Source of the DNA: JAHEEL01 sp963785245
GTDB taxonomy: Bacteria; Actinomycetota; Acidimicrobiia; Spongiisociales; UBA5794
Direction: 5' to 3'
NCBI GenBank assembly: GCA_963785245.1
Contig: CAWAUO010000001.1
Coordinates: 248,001 to 312,000 of the forward strand
DNA: 64,000 nucleotides
Shown: positions 16,612-24,039 of the stretch, piece after piece
How positions within the stretch are numbered: position 1 is the first letter of the stretch
How the letters are laid out: the number at the start of each line of letters is the position of its first letter
Made by a program: the position numbers and the translations under genes
The notes under the pieces: generated by a model
Databases searched by the model: none
The model's input: the letters and a program-made list of their open reading frames with translations, nothing else
Told to the model about the DNA's origin: nothing

Positions 16612-18201
16612 GTGGAGCGCCGTTCCGCGTATTTGGTCGTGTTCGTTCTCGTGTTGGTGGTCGCTGCTTGCGGCGGCGGATCGGAGGAGACGACTACGAC
16701 GGCGGGTGTGACGACGACGGCTGCGGCTGTGACGACCACGACAGACGCTACGACAACCACCGCCGAACCGTCAGGAGCGGTCGCCGGGTTGAAGGGTGTC
16801 CAGGGAGCGGTAGTTCGGATCGTCGCCGAAGGCAGTTTCGTCGATCCCGAATACGGAGAGGTCGACAACGCCGCTGGTTCGGGATCAGGCTTCATCGTCG
16901 ATCCAAGTGGCATCGCCGTGACAAACAATCATGTAGTGACTGGTGCCGCCTTTCTACAGGTCTACGTCGATGGTGAAGATGAACCGAGGAACGCGAAGAT
17001 CGTCGGAGTATCCGAGTGCTCCGATCTTGCTGTGATCGATATCGACGGTGCCGGATTCCCCTACCTCGAATGGTGGGACGGCGACATCGTCACCGGGACG
17101 GACATCTATGTGGCCGGATTCCCGCTCGGGGACCCGGAGTACACGTTGACCGAGGGAATCATTTCGAAAGAGAAAGCCAACGGTGAGACATACTGGGCGT
17201 CGGTCGACTCTGTCCTCGAGCACACTGCACGCGCGATGGGTGGCAACTCCGGTGGTCCTTTGGTTACCGAAGATGGCAAGGTGGTCGGGATCCACTACTC
17301 GTCGTGGCAGGACCGTGACATCCGCTACGCAATCAGTCGCGACGAGGCGTCCAAGATTCTCGACGATCTGATTGCAGGCAACGATGTGACCTCAATCGGT
17401 GTCAACGGCGAGGCCTTCGCAGACGAGGATCTTTCCGGGATTTGGGTCTCTGCGGTCGAATCGGGTTCGCCGGCAGCAAACGTAGGAGCCGCAGGCGGAG
17501 ACATCATTACCCGGATGGAGGGAATCCAACTTTCCACCGACGGCACCATGTCTGACTACTGCGACATTCTCAGAAGCCATGACTCAGGCGACCCGCTCTC
17601 GATCGAGGTTCTGCGGTTCGACACCGAGGAGGTACTCGAGGGCACCCTCAACGGGGATGAAGAACTCGCACTTGCCTTTTCGTTCGCCGAGGAGCTCGCT
17701 GATGACGTCGACACGACCAGCACGGCATACGAATACATGGATGTCTCCGACGACGAAGGCGTCCTCTACATGATGGTCCCAACGACATGGACGGACATCG
17801 ACGGGCGCGGATGGGAAGTCGATGGCACGATCATCGGAAACGCCCTCGCTGCGGCACCGAACCTCGACGGGTTCCTGAACAGTTGGAGCACACCGGGTGT
17901 GTTCTTCGGCGCATCCGAGATGCTCGTCGACGAGTCAGAGCCAGGCGATCTCCTCGATTGGTACAACTTCAGCGACGCGTGCGACTACGACGGCAACTAC
18001 GCCTACGAGGATGCCATCTACACCGGCGCATATGACCTCTGGCTCAACTGCGGTGGTACCGACAACGCGTTCGTCGTTCTCGAGGCGTACCCGCCAGACG
18101 GGCAGTTCGTGGTAGTGATCCAGGTCCAGGTCGTCACCGACGCCGACCTCGACGCCTTCGACACGATCCTCACGACCTTCGACCTGACAACCAGGGGCTG
18201 A
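16612..18201 (+). CDS. HtrA/DegP-like serine protease lipoprotein with PDZ and extra C-terminal domain
   Basis: 529 aa. GTG at 16612 after AAGGGAG. Lipoprotein signal with lipobox LVVAAC (Cys about 20), a Thr-rich linker (about 26-58), a trypsin-like domain with the catalytic triad visible as TNNHVV, SDLAVIDI and GGNSGGPL, then a PDZ domain (GIWVSAVESGSPAANVGAAG). A further about 190 residues (DVSDDEGVLYMMVPTTW... to the end) form an unrecognised beta-rich domain. Expected to be anchored outside the membrane and to degrade or chaperone exported proteins. The long terminal domain is unusual for HtrA. Confidence 0.9.
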   Translation: MERRSAYLVVFVLVLVVAACGGGSEETTTTAGVTTTAAAVTTTTDATTTTAEPSGAVAGLKGVQGAVVRIVAEGSFVDPEYGEVDNAAGSGSGFIVDPSGIAVTNNHVVTGAAFLQVYVDGEDEPRNAKIVGVSECSDLAVIDIDGAGFPYLEWWDGDIVTGTDIYVAGFPLGDPEYTLTEGIISKEKANGETYWASVDSVLEHTARAMGGNSGGPLVTEDGKVVGIHYSSWQDRDIRYAISRDEASKILDDLIAGNDVTSIGVNGEAFADEDLSGIWVSAVESGSPAANVGAAGGDIITRMEGIQLSTDGTMSDYCDILRSHDSGDPLSIEVLRFDTEEVLEGTLNGDEELALAFSFAEELADDVDTTSTAYEYMDVSDDEGVLYMMVPTTWTDIDGRGWEVDGTIIGNALAAAPNLDGFLNSWSTPGVFFGASEMLVDESEPGDLLDWYNFSDACDYDGNYAYEDAIYTGAYDLWLNCGGTDNAFVVLEAYPPDGQFVVVIQVQVVTDADLDAFDTILTTFDLTTRG

Positions 18202-18260
18202 CCCGATTCCGCGCGAACCATTACTGTCAGATCGCCGATAGGTGTCGCAGGGTCACGTTG

Positions 18261-18338
18261 TGGCCGGAGGGGTACACGGGTGAGGGGATGGATGAGACGA
18301 GGGGGTTCTTGGGGGTCGTTCCCGATTCGTTGGCGTGA
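18261..18338 (+). pseudogene. Orphan C-terminal tail of the HTH gene, copy D
   Basis: Reads WPEGYTGEGMDETRGFLGVV followed by PDSLA and a stop. It matches the end of the alpha-CTD/HTH protein at 20414-21222 (WPEGYTARGVEATRRFFEAT) in the same frame, with a deletion upstream of the Trp. No start codon or upstream domains remain. Confidence 0.6.
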
Positions 18339-18362
18339 CCCTGTCGTCGGAGGCATGAAGCC

Positions 18363-18767
18363 ATGGTTCGTCGATCGATAGCGGTGTTGGTCGGTTGTGT
18401 GATGCTGAGTCTGGCCGTCTCCGCTTGTGATGGGTCGGCTGATGGTCGGTCGGGTGTCGACTCCTGTGACGACCTCGCCGACATGTATGTTGCATTGCAC
18501 CGACAGGCGGTTGACGACGTGGAGCGTGCCGATCCTGCGATTCCCGACGGCGTCGATGGTGGTGAGGATGGGGAGCGACTCAACCGGATACTCCACATCA
18601 TCGGTGGTCTGGACTGGGTTGAGGGGATGAGCGACATCGCTCTCCGCTGGGACGAACTGGGTTGCGAACCGGTAGATGTGACGGACGTGCTGCGCGACCG
18701 GGTGGATGAACTCTCGTATGAGACGCCGGTCGGCGAGTATCTCGTCGAGGACTACTTCGGATTCTGA
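18363..18767 (+). CDS. Small lipoprotein of unknown function
   Basis: 134 aa. Clear lipoprotein signal: MVRRS, hydrophobic IAVLVGCVMLSLAVSAC with the lipobox LAVSAC (Cys about 22). The mature part is acidic and helical (CDDLADMYVALHRQAVDDVE, GERLNRILHIIGGLDWVEG) and has two further Cys residues (CDDL and LGCEPV) that could form a disulfide. No family recognised. It follows copy D of the repeated tail by 25 bp. Confidence 0.75.
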   Translation: MVRRSIAVLVGCVMLSLAVSACDGSADGRSGVDSCDDLADMYVALHRQAVDDVERADPAIPDGVDGGEDGERLNRILHIIGGLDWVEGMSDIALRWDELGCEPVDVTDVLRDRVDELSYETPVGEYLVEDYFGF

Positions 18768-18827
18768 CGCTGCACGCTATTGCCGATACGCCTGATGACC
18801 TCTTGTCTGTGTCGGTGCCCGAAGCTT

Positions 18828-18989
18828 TCAGCCGGTCGAGACGGTGACGGTCGGTTCCTCTGCCCGGAGGTCGATCTCAATCATCGCTTCGATGGCGTGT
18901 TCAGCGCAGAGGTAGCCGCCGTCGATGTCGACGACGGCGACCCCTCCACACATTTGACAGGTGTAGCCGGTTGCGTGCTGTGTGTTCAT
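18828..18989 (-). CDS. Mini zinc-ribbon protein, paralogue 2 (53 aa)
   Basis: 53 codons from ATG at 18989: starts MNTQHATGYTCQMCGGVAVV, then DIDGGYLCAEHAIEAMIEID and ends LRAEEPTVTVSTG. The CxxC and CAEH positions form a likely zinc site. It is a clear paralogue of the N-terminal part of the gene at 14681-14929. Ribosome site GGAATGGAAGG upstream. Compact and complete, so this may be the true size of the family. Function unknown. Confidence 0.7.
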   Translation of the reverse strand: MNTQHATGYTCQMCGGVAVVDIDGGYLCAEHAIEAMIEIDLRAEEPTVTVSTG

Positions 18990-19214
18990 GCCTTCCATTC
19001 CTGGTACCAGGATCGTCGATTGGGGTCGACTCGTCGAGAAGGGTTGTCGGTGATCCAGTCGTGACTAGCCCCGGCACGGGGTGGGCCGGTTGGGCGAGGG
19101 CTAGGTGAGCGGTGGTAGTCGTCGGACCCTGGAAATCCTCAGCATCGAACTCGTTTCGGGGTCATTGCCTGGTCGGGGGACTGGGCAACCCTGAGCATCG
19201 TCGCTGGGTGGCGA

Positions 19215-19373
19215 CGGGACCGTTTCCGTCCACCCGAGGGGGTGTGGATGCCGCAGGTGGCACAGGCGGAGCGGGACGGATGGCCGGACGAGTACACGGG
19301 TGATGGGATGGAGGCGACGAGGGGGTTCCTGGGCGCAACGCCATCAGAGTTACTCGCCGAAGCGTTGCGATGA
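19215..19373 (+). pseudogene. Orphan C-terminal tail of the HTH gene, copy A
   Basis: In one frame: RDRFRPPEGVWMPQVAQAER, then DGWPDEYTGDGMEATRGFLG and ATPSELLAEALR before TGA. It matches the C-terminus of the protein at 20414-21222 (RDRCRPPN, VWMPQVVEAER). Differences between copies A and C fall mostly at third codon positions, which suggests the copies evolved under coding selection. An internal ATG (19248) with GAGGGGG upstream could still allow a 41-aa peptide. Copy 3 of the short motif begins at its stop codon. Confidence 0.6.
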
Positions 19374-19405
19374 CCCCGTGAAACGACAGCCGATATGGGC
19401 GGTTG
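19371..19405 (+). repeat. Island short motif, copy 3
   Basis: TGACCCCGTGAAA then CGACAGCCGATATGGGCGG. Starts exactly at the stop codon of tail copy A. Near-identical to copy 2. Confidence 0.5.
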
Positions 19406-19498
19406 CACGCATGTGCCTTGGTGACACCGATTGGCTCGGAGTGAGAGATGCCCCCGGCACAGGCCGGGAGCATCTCGGTTGTTCCGCTGTCGGTTCGG

Positions 19499-20017
19499 TC
19501 AGTTGAATCTGATGATGCCTGTGAATCCCGCAGGAACACCAGGGGCGAGTTCCTCGACAAGGCCATCGGCATGCATCCGCCGACCCTCCCAACCTTCGAA
19601 GGGACCTACCGCATAGGTAACGGTGCCGTGCTCAACGATCTTGCCATTGGAGAACCTCCCGACGCCGCTGAGGTCTCCTTCCAGGACCCTCTCGCCCGAG
19701 TCGGGACAGGTCGTCGGGAACGTGTCGAAGTCGCCATCGTAGATCATGAACTGTTCCCAATAGTGCTGCGTCATGCCAGCGAATACCGACTCGCCCGCGG
19801 CCTTGAAGGTCATGCCGTAGAACTCGCCGTCGAGTTCGACCGTCCCATACCAGAAGACATCCAGATCACAGACCGCAATGCCCGGAACGGGAGGGTCGAA
19901 CGCAATCTCCATCGGACCGGAGAGTTTCGGCGCTGGCTTGTCGGCATGCGCAGGTGCCACGACCGCTAGCGAAAGAATCACGAGCAGTGTGACAAGAAGC
20001 ACCAGTTTTCGTTTCAT
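19499..20017 (-). CDS. Secreted protein of unknown function (172 aa)
   Basis: Signal peptide MKRKLVLLVTLLVILSLAVV with cleavage likely after PAHA (about residue 25). The mature part is beta-rich with many aromatic residues (VCDLDVFWYGTVELDGEFYG, HYWEQFMIYDGDF) and two Cys (AVCDL, TTCPD) that may form a disulfide. It resembles calycin-like secreted proteins in pattern only. ATG at 20017 preceded by AGGGGA. No family recognised. Confidence 0.75.
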   Translation of the reverse strand: MKRKLVLLVTLLVILSLAVVAPAHADKPAPKLSGPMEIAFDPPVPGIAVCDLDVFWYGTVELDGEFYGMTFKAAGESVFAGMTQHYWEQFMIYDGDFDTFPTTCPDSGERVLEGDLSGVGRFSNGKIVEHGTVTYAVGPFEGWEGRRMHADGLVEELAPGVPAGFTGIIRFN

Positions 20018-20413
20018 GTCAATCCCCTATTCCCCTTCCCCCTCTCGAATTTCGTGGTGGTGGTCGGCTCCTCCTTCCGCAGCGATCGAGTCACAGATCG
20101 GCCTCGATACGAGGAACGGCGACAGCCGACGTCCGAGCGTTGATCGTGGGACTACTCGACCCAGAAACAGTTGTGGTGGGTCGCTTCACGACACGGGTAG
20201 GCCGGTCCTGAGTAGTGAGAGGCGCTAGTGAGGGCTGCCTCCTCCCTCTCCGGCACCAACCCTACGCCCTCTATGGATCACGTCTAGGGGGTTCTACCGA
20301 CCCCCACGCAGCAAGACAGCCGCCCATATCCGGCTGGGAGGGATGATGTAGGTGGTGTTGCACGCCCCGGTCGGGCGGTGAGGGTCCGGTTTGTTCGGGA
20401 GGATCGCCGCCGG
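20018..20413. other. About 400-bp spacer with no convincing gene
   Basis: Divergent spacer between the secreted-protein gene and the HTH gene. Contains the inverted fourth copy of the short motif (20313-20336). No protein-like frame on either strand; GGGAGGA at 20397-20403 is the ribosome site of the HTH gene. Confidence 0.5.
20313..20336 (-). repeat. Island short motif, copy 4 (inverted)
   Basis: CAGCCGGATATGGGCGGCTG on the minus strand, with one extra G relative to the other copies. Lies 78 bp upstream of the HTH gene start. Confidence 0.4.
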
Positions 20414-21222
20414 ATGTCGGTCCCTATCGTGGTCCGTGTGGACGACACCCCAATCCTCGACGCTTCGTGGCCCCCAGACCTGAACCCAGCCGACGTGCCG
20501 TTCCGCATCCGGTCGATCACGGTCCTCACCCGGCAGGGCTACCTCGATGACCCGACCTTGTTCGACACCCTCACTGAGGCTGAGGTATTGTCGTGGTGGA
20601 ATGCCGGGCCGAAGACCGTCGCCGACATCCGAGACACCGGTGCCGCAGCGATACGTCTCCACCACGAACAGGCGGCGCAGCTTCCCCGGCTCCGGGCCGA
20701 CATGGCCGCCGTCGCAGCCGAACCATGGTGTCGACACGTCTGGCATCAAGACCCCCGGTTCGCTGAGTACCTGCCGCACGGGGATGCCACCGTCCACGAC
20801 ATCGCCACTGGTGGCAGCATGGATGACCAGCGGTTCCTGTGGGGCAACCTGGAGGGTCTCAGGAGAGCCGTGGAAGCCCAAGCGGCGCTGTCCCTTCCCG
20901 ATGCCGTTGCCGAGTATGTGGAGGCCATCTCTGGGCAGCACGGCAAGCGGCTGGCCGCCCTGCTGTCACGCACTCGGTTGAACGGCCAGGACCCGATCAC
21001 CAACCGGGAGATGGCGCGACGACTCGGCGTGTCGGAGCAGCGGGCCAGCCAGATCGTCCAACGGCTCTGGTACCACCGGGACCGTTGCCGACCACCCAAC
21101 GGGGGGTGTGGATGCCGCAGGTGGTGGAGGCGGAGCGGGTCGGGTGGCCGGAGGGGTACACGGCTAGGGGAGTGGAGGCGACGAGGAGGTTCTTCGAGGC
21201 GACCGGTGCCGACGACGGGTGA
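20414..21222 (+). pseudogene. Alpha-CTD-like plus sigma region 4-like HTH protein, frame broken at a G6 tract
   Basis: ATG at 20414 after GGGAGGA. Residues about 25-75 (PFRIRSITVLTRQGYLDDPT to WNAGPKTVADIRDTG) look like the helix-hairpin-helix C-terminal domain of RNA polymerase alpha. Residues about 195-225 (DPITNREMARRLGVSEQRAS then QIVQRLW) look like a sigma region 4-type helix-turn-helix. At GGGGGG (21101-21106) adding one G continues the protein as GVWMPQVVEAERVGWPEGYT to a TGA at 21222. Without it, the frame reads through low-complexity codons into the next gene. The restored end matches three orphan tails nearby, so the shift is real relative to the ancestor. It may be mutation, slippage or sequencing error. 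Confidence 0.65.
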
Positions 21223-21314
21223 GTGGTTCTCCCTATGTCGCTCGGGTTTCTGGGGGAGTAGGATCGACGGATGGGGGTTGCTCGTCGAGCACCATCGCTA
21301 TGGGAGGGTTGTCA

Positions 21315-22492
21315 TGTTTCGTCTGCTCCATCGGCGGCTAGCACTGGGCGTTGTTGTTGCACTTGCGTTGTTGTTGGCGCTGCCAGCCACTGCCGCTCCG
21401 AAGTCGGGCGGTGATACGGCAAAGACAGTGGTCGCTACCGAGTTCCTGGGTGAGGTCATCATCCCGACGGGCACGGTGTTCGACGGCACTGAAATCGGTG
21501 GCTTGTCGAGCATCACATACGATCGGGCACGTGGGGTGTATCACACCCTGTCTGATGATCAAGGGAACCGGGGCACTGGGGATCCGGTGCGGTACTACAC
21601 GGTCGCCATCGATCTCGACGACGGAACACTGAACGACGGAGATGTGACGTTCGTCGGAGTTACGCAGCTCTACGAAGAGGGCAAAACGCCGTTCGCTCCG
21701 GGTGGTCTCGATCCTGAGGGTTTCGCGCTCGGGCGTCAAGGATTCTTCTACATGTCGTCTGAGGGCAACATCCTCACTGATCCGATCATCGATCCGTTCA
21801 TCAGGCGCTACAACCGGAACGGTCGAGTGACGGCGGAGCTGCCGATCCCCGACAAGTACATTCCGGACGGGGTTGACTGGGGAGTTAGGCAGAACCTGGC
21901 ATTCGAGAGCCTCAACGTGACACCCGATAGTCGCCTGCTCGTGACAGCAGGTGAAGGTGCGCTCTTCCAAGACGGGCCAGATTCGAGCTTCACGAACGGC
22001 AGCCTCGCTCGCATCCTTACCTATGACAATGCGAAACGCAGAGCGGTCTCCGAGTTCGTGTATGAGGTCGGACCGTGGGCGGAACCGTCTGCCATCTTCG
22101 GCGTCAACGGCATCGTTGAGGTGCTCCCAATCGACAACGTGGGCACATCGCTCGTGATGGAACGCTCATTCTCCGTCGGTGGAACCCTTGGGGGCGGCAC
22201 CGGGAACGTCGTTGTCATCAATGAGGTCTCCAATGCGGGCGCAACAGATGTCCTCGAAGTCGATGCGCTCTATAGCGGCGGTTCACCCATCACTCATACG
22301 CCGGTGTCCCAGCGGGAGGTGTTCGCGTTCGATGATCTCGGGATACCGATCGACAACATTGAGGGGATGACGTTCGGGCCGGACCTGCCCGACGGGCGTC
22401 GAACCCTTGTGATCGTTAGTGACAACAACTTCAGTCCGGGTCAGTTCACACAGTTCATTGTCCTCGCCGCCGACATCCGGGCGGCAGACTGA
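21315..22492 (+). CDS. Secreted esterase-like activity of phytase family protein
   Basis: 392 aa. ATG at 21315 chosen because a signal peptide follows: MFRLLHRRLALGVVVALALL then LALPATAAPKS. The mature part fits the phytase-like esterase family (Pfam Phytase-like): GGLSSITYDRARGVYHTLSD, then DPEGFALGRQGFFYMSSEGN, RLLVTAGEGALFQDG, and the C-terminal IDNIEGMTFGPDLPDGRRTL with VIVSDNNF. Exported, possibly a phosphodiesterase or a beta-propeller binding protein. Upstream codons are open in the same frame back into the HTH gene, but this is a consequence of the lost frame there. Confidence 0.85.
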
Positions 22493-22506
22493 AGAGGCTG
22501 GACCGC

Positions 22507-22545
22507 ATCTCTGGACGCTCGGTCACACACCCAGCGTCCAGAGAT
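22507..22545 (+). terminator. Perfect 13-bp hairpin terminator
   Basis: ATCTCTGGACGCT (22507-22519) and AGCGTCCAGAGAT (22533-22545) form a perfect 13-bp stem with a 13-nt loop, 15 bp after the stop of the phytase-like gene. Confidence 0.75.
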
Positions 22546-22606
22546 CGACCCCGGTCCAACCACTGCAGAGGGTCGACACGAGAGCGCAGGATCGACTCGT
22601 GCGGCG

Positions 22607-22789
22607 GTGCTCCTCCGACGCGGCGAGCTACGCAGTGGACTACTGATCTTGCGATACCACCCACGACCACCGGCCGGGGTGTGGATGCCACAGTTGGCGC
22701 AGGCTGAGCGGGACGGGTGGCCGGAGGAGTACATCGGTGAGGGAATGGAGGCGACGAGGAGATTCTTCGGAGTGGTTGGCGACGCTTGA
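22607..22789 (+). pseudogene. Orphan C-terminal tail of the HTH gene, copy C
   Basis: The frame contains LRYHPRPPAGVWMPQLAQAE and RDGWPEEYIGEGMEATRRFF, ending GVVGDA. This matches the HTH gene end (LWYHRDRCRPPN, VWMPQ). The codons before about 22650 are not similar to the HTH domains. An internal ATG at 22685 could give a 34-aa peptide. Confidence 0.6.
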
Positions 22790-22887
22790 TCCGTCTCTGA
22801 TCTAAGGATTGCAGCACCCTCCTGAGCGAGCATGATCCGGGAGTCGCCCGATCTGTGGGTCGACCCCCAGCATTCCGTCGTTGTTCG

Positions 22888-23040
22888 CTATTCGGCAGTT
22901 TTGGGCGGCGTGATGGTCGGCGTGATGAACCCGTCGAACGTCGTGTACAGGTAGAACGACTCGGGATTCCCGACTGCGAAGTAGCAGTCGTCGTCAGTGC
23001 ACACCCCGTGACCACCGAGAACGCACACTCCGTCGCCCAT
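22888..23040 (-). CDS. Short ORF, probably the end of a truncated secreted protein (50 aa)
   Basis: 50 codons from ATG at 23040: MGDGVCVLGGHGVCTDDDCY, then FAVGNPESFYLYTTFDGFIT and PTITPPKTAE. Three Cys and the aromatic strand suggest an extracellular domain, but no signal peptide is present. The same frame continues upstream into an integrase fragment (23044-23135), so this is likely a chimeric remnant at the element's right end. Confidence 0.35.
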   Translation of the reverse strand: MGDGVCVLGGHGVCTDDDCYFAVGNPESFYLYTTFDGFITPTITPPKTAE

Positions 23041-23043
23041 GGC

Positions 23044-23135
23044 GCCGTTGCGGTCGAGGCCTTCGTAGAGGTGTCCGTAGACGTCGAGGACGGTCTTGAC
23101 GCTGGTGTGTCCGAGTCGGGAGGCGATGACGGCAG
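23044..23135 (-). pseudogene. Integrase internal fragment (about 90 bp)
   Basis: Encodes VIASRLGHTSVKTVLDVYGH then LYEGLDRN, nearly identical to the corresponding part of the intact integrase (8497-8586). It is joined directly to a tRNA-Val 3' fragment at the shared pentamer ACGGC (23129-23133). Confidence 0.8.
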
Positions 23136-23609
23136 AGGTCGGCGGTTCGATCCCGCCAGCGCCCACTCCAGGATCCCTTGTGTTTGTTGGGTTTCTTAGG
23201 TCAGCCCCCTTCCTTCGTCCCTGTTTCGTGTGCGTCGCGACCACGATGCGTCCACATCAGATCGGTCCCAGGGTGGGTTGAGGGTGTCGGCGGCGTTGCG
23301 GTCGAGGCCTTCGTAGAGGTGTCCGTAGACGTCGAGGACGGTCTTGACGCTGGTGTGTCCGAGTCGGGAGGCGATGACGGCGGGGTGGGCGCCTTGGGCG
23401 ATGAGGAGGGCGACGTGGCTGTGGCGGAGGTCGTGGAACCTCATCGGCTCGGCGACCGAGTCTGCGACGGCGGGGAGCCAGAAGCGGCTGCGGAAGGTGT
23501 TGCGGCGGATGGGTCCGCCTTCGGGTGCGGTGAAGATCAGGCCGTCCGGGCCCGGCGGGTAGGTGTCGAGATGTTGGTCGATGGTCTCGGGCAGCCATTC
23601 TGGTAGCGA
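23129..23609. repeat. Right direct repeat of the island (attR plus integrase 3' end)
   Basis: Matches 8334-8814 at a constant distance of 14,795 bp. Includes the displaced tRNA-Val 3' end and the last about 140 codons of a second integrase. Similarity ends at 23609, where integrase B departs from integrase A. Confidence 0.9.
23131..23165 (+). pseudogene. Displaced tRNA-Val 3' half (attR)
   Basis: GGCAGAGGTC, T arm GGCGG-TTCGATC-CCGCC, then AGCGCCCA. The acceptor 3' strand and variable region equal those of the tRNA at 8299, but three T-stem base pairs are changed, each with its partner, so the stem still pairs. No 5' half is present. Confidence 0.85.
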
Positions 23610-23741
23610 TGTCGGGGCCTTCGACTTTCGGATGCGACCGGCGGGCGTCGTCACCTTGTGATTGTCTGACGGACACGCCCCGTCATCAGCGACGGCCAAC
23701 GGCTCGGTGAGATCGGCTGATCCGCAGTTCAGGCACTCCAT
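23196..23741 (-). pseudogene. Truncated second integrase with unrelated zinc-ribbon-like N-terminus
   Basis: 181 aa from ATG at 23741 (preceded by GAGGGGG). Residues about 44-181 match the integrase C-terminus with the HxxR box (HDLRHSH), LGHTSVKT and the Tyr in DVYGHL, but the first catalytic Arg and the Lys are missing, so it cannot be an active recombinase. Residues 1-43 start MECLNCGSADLTEPLAVADD with CxxC and a later Cys, which is a zinc-ribbon-like sequence unrelated to integrases. It is the left end of an older related element now next to attR. Confidence 0.8.
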
Positions 23742-24039
23742 GGGTTCCCCCTCGATCGTGTCAGGAGGCGGCATTCTGGCGCACCGGGGACCTGGCGCGG
23801 CCGCTCATATGTCGTTCCGGACGGGTCTGACATCCTTCCCTTGCCGACGACACGGAACGGACGGACGACTGACGAGGACGTATCAGAGGGAGGTGATCAT
23901 TCTGTCGGATCCAACGCGCGAATTCAGCGTGTTGATCGACGCTTTGGCGCACTCCGTGTTCGAGCACTGCGTTGTCCTCGGAGGATCTATGCCGGGGACC
24001 CCATGACTGCCCCTTCCGCTGGTCCTTCGGGGCGCCAAC
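23742..24039. other. About 300-bp spacer at the island's outer edge
   Basis: No convincing gene. A 38-codon frame from GTG at 23893 (VIILSDPTREFSVLIDALAH) is too short and its ribosome site overlaps the start. No third tRNA 3' end was found, so the distal end of the older element is not visible. Confidence 0.4.

Noticed and set aside
14681..20336. Integron-like gene cassette array
   Set aside because: Short repeated motif and small genes suggested it, but there is no IntI-type integrase (no additional domain), no regular cassette spacing and the motif is not a bipartite attC fold.
21101..21106. Programmed ribosomal frameshift in the HTH gene
   Set aside because: A slippery tract exists but no stimulatory hairpin or stop codon placement supports programming; mutation or error is simpler.
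23893..24006. 38-codon ORF at the island edge
   Set aside because: Ribosome site overlaps the start codon, very short and no similarity seen.
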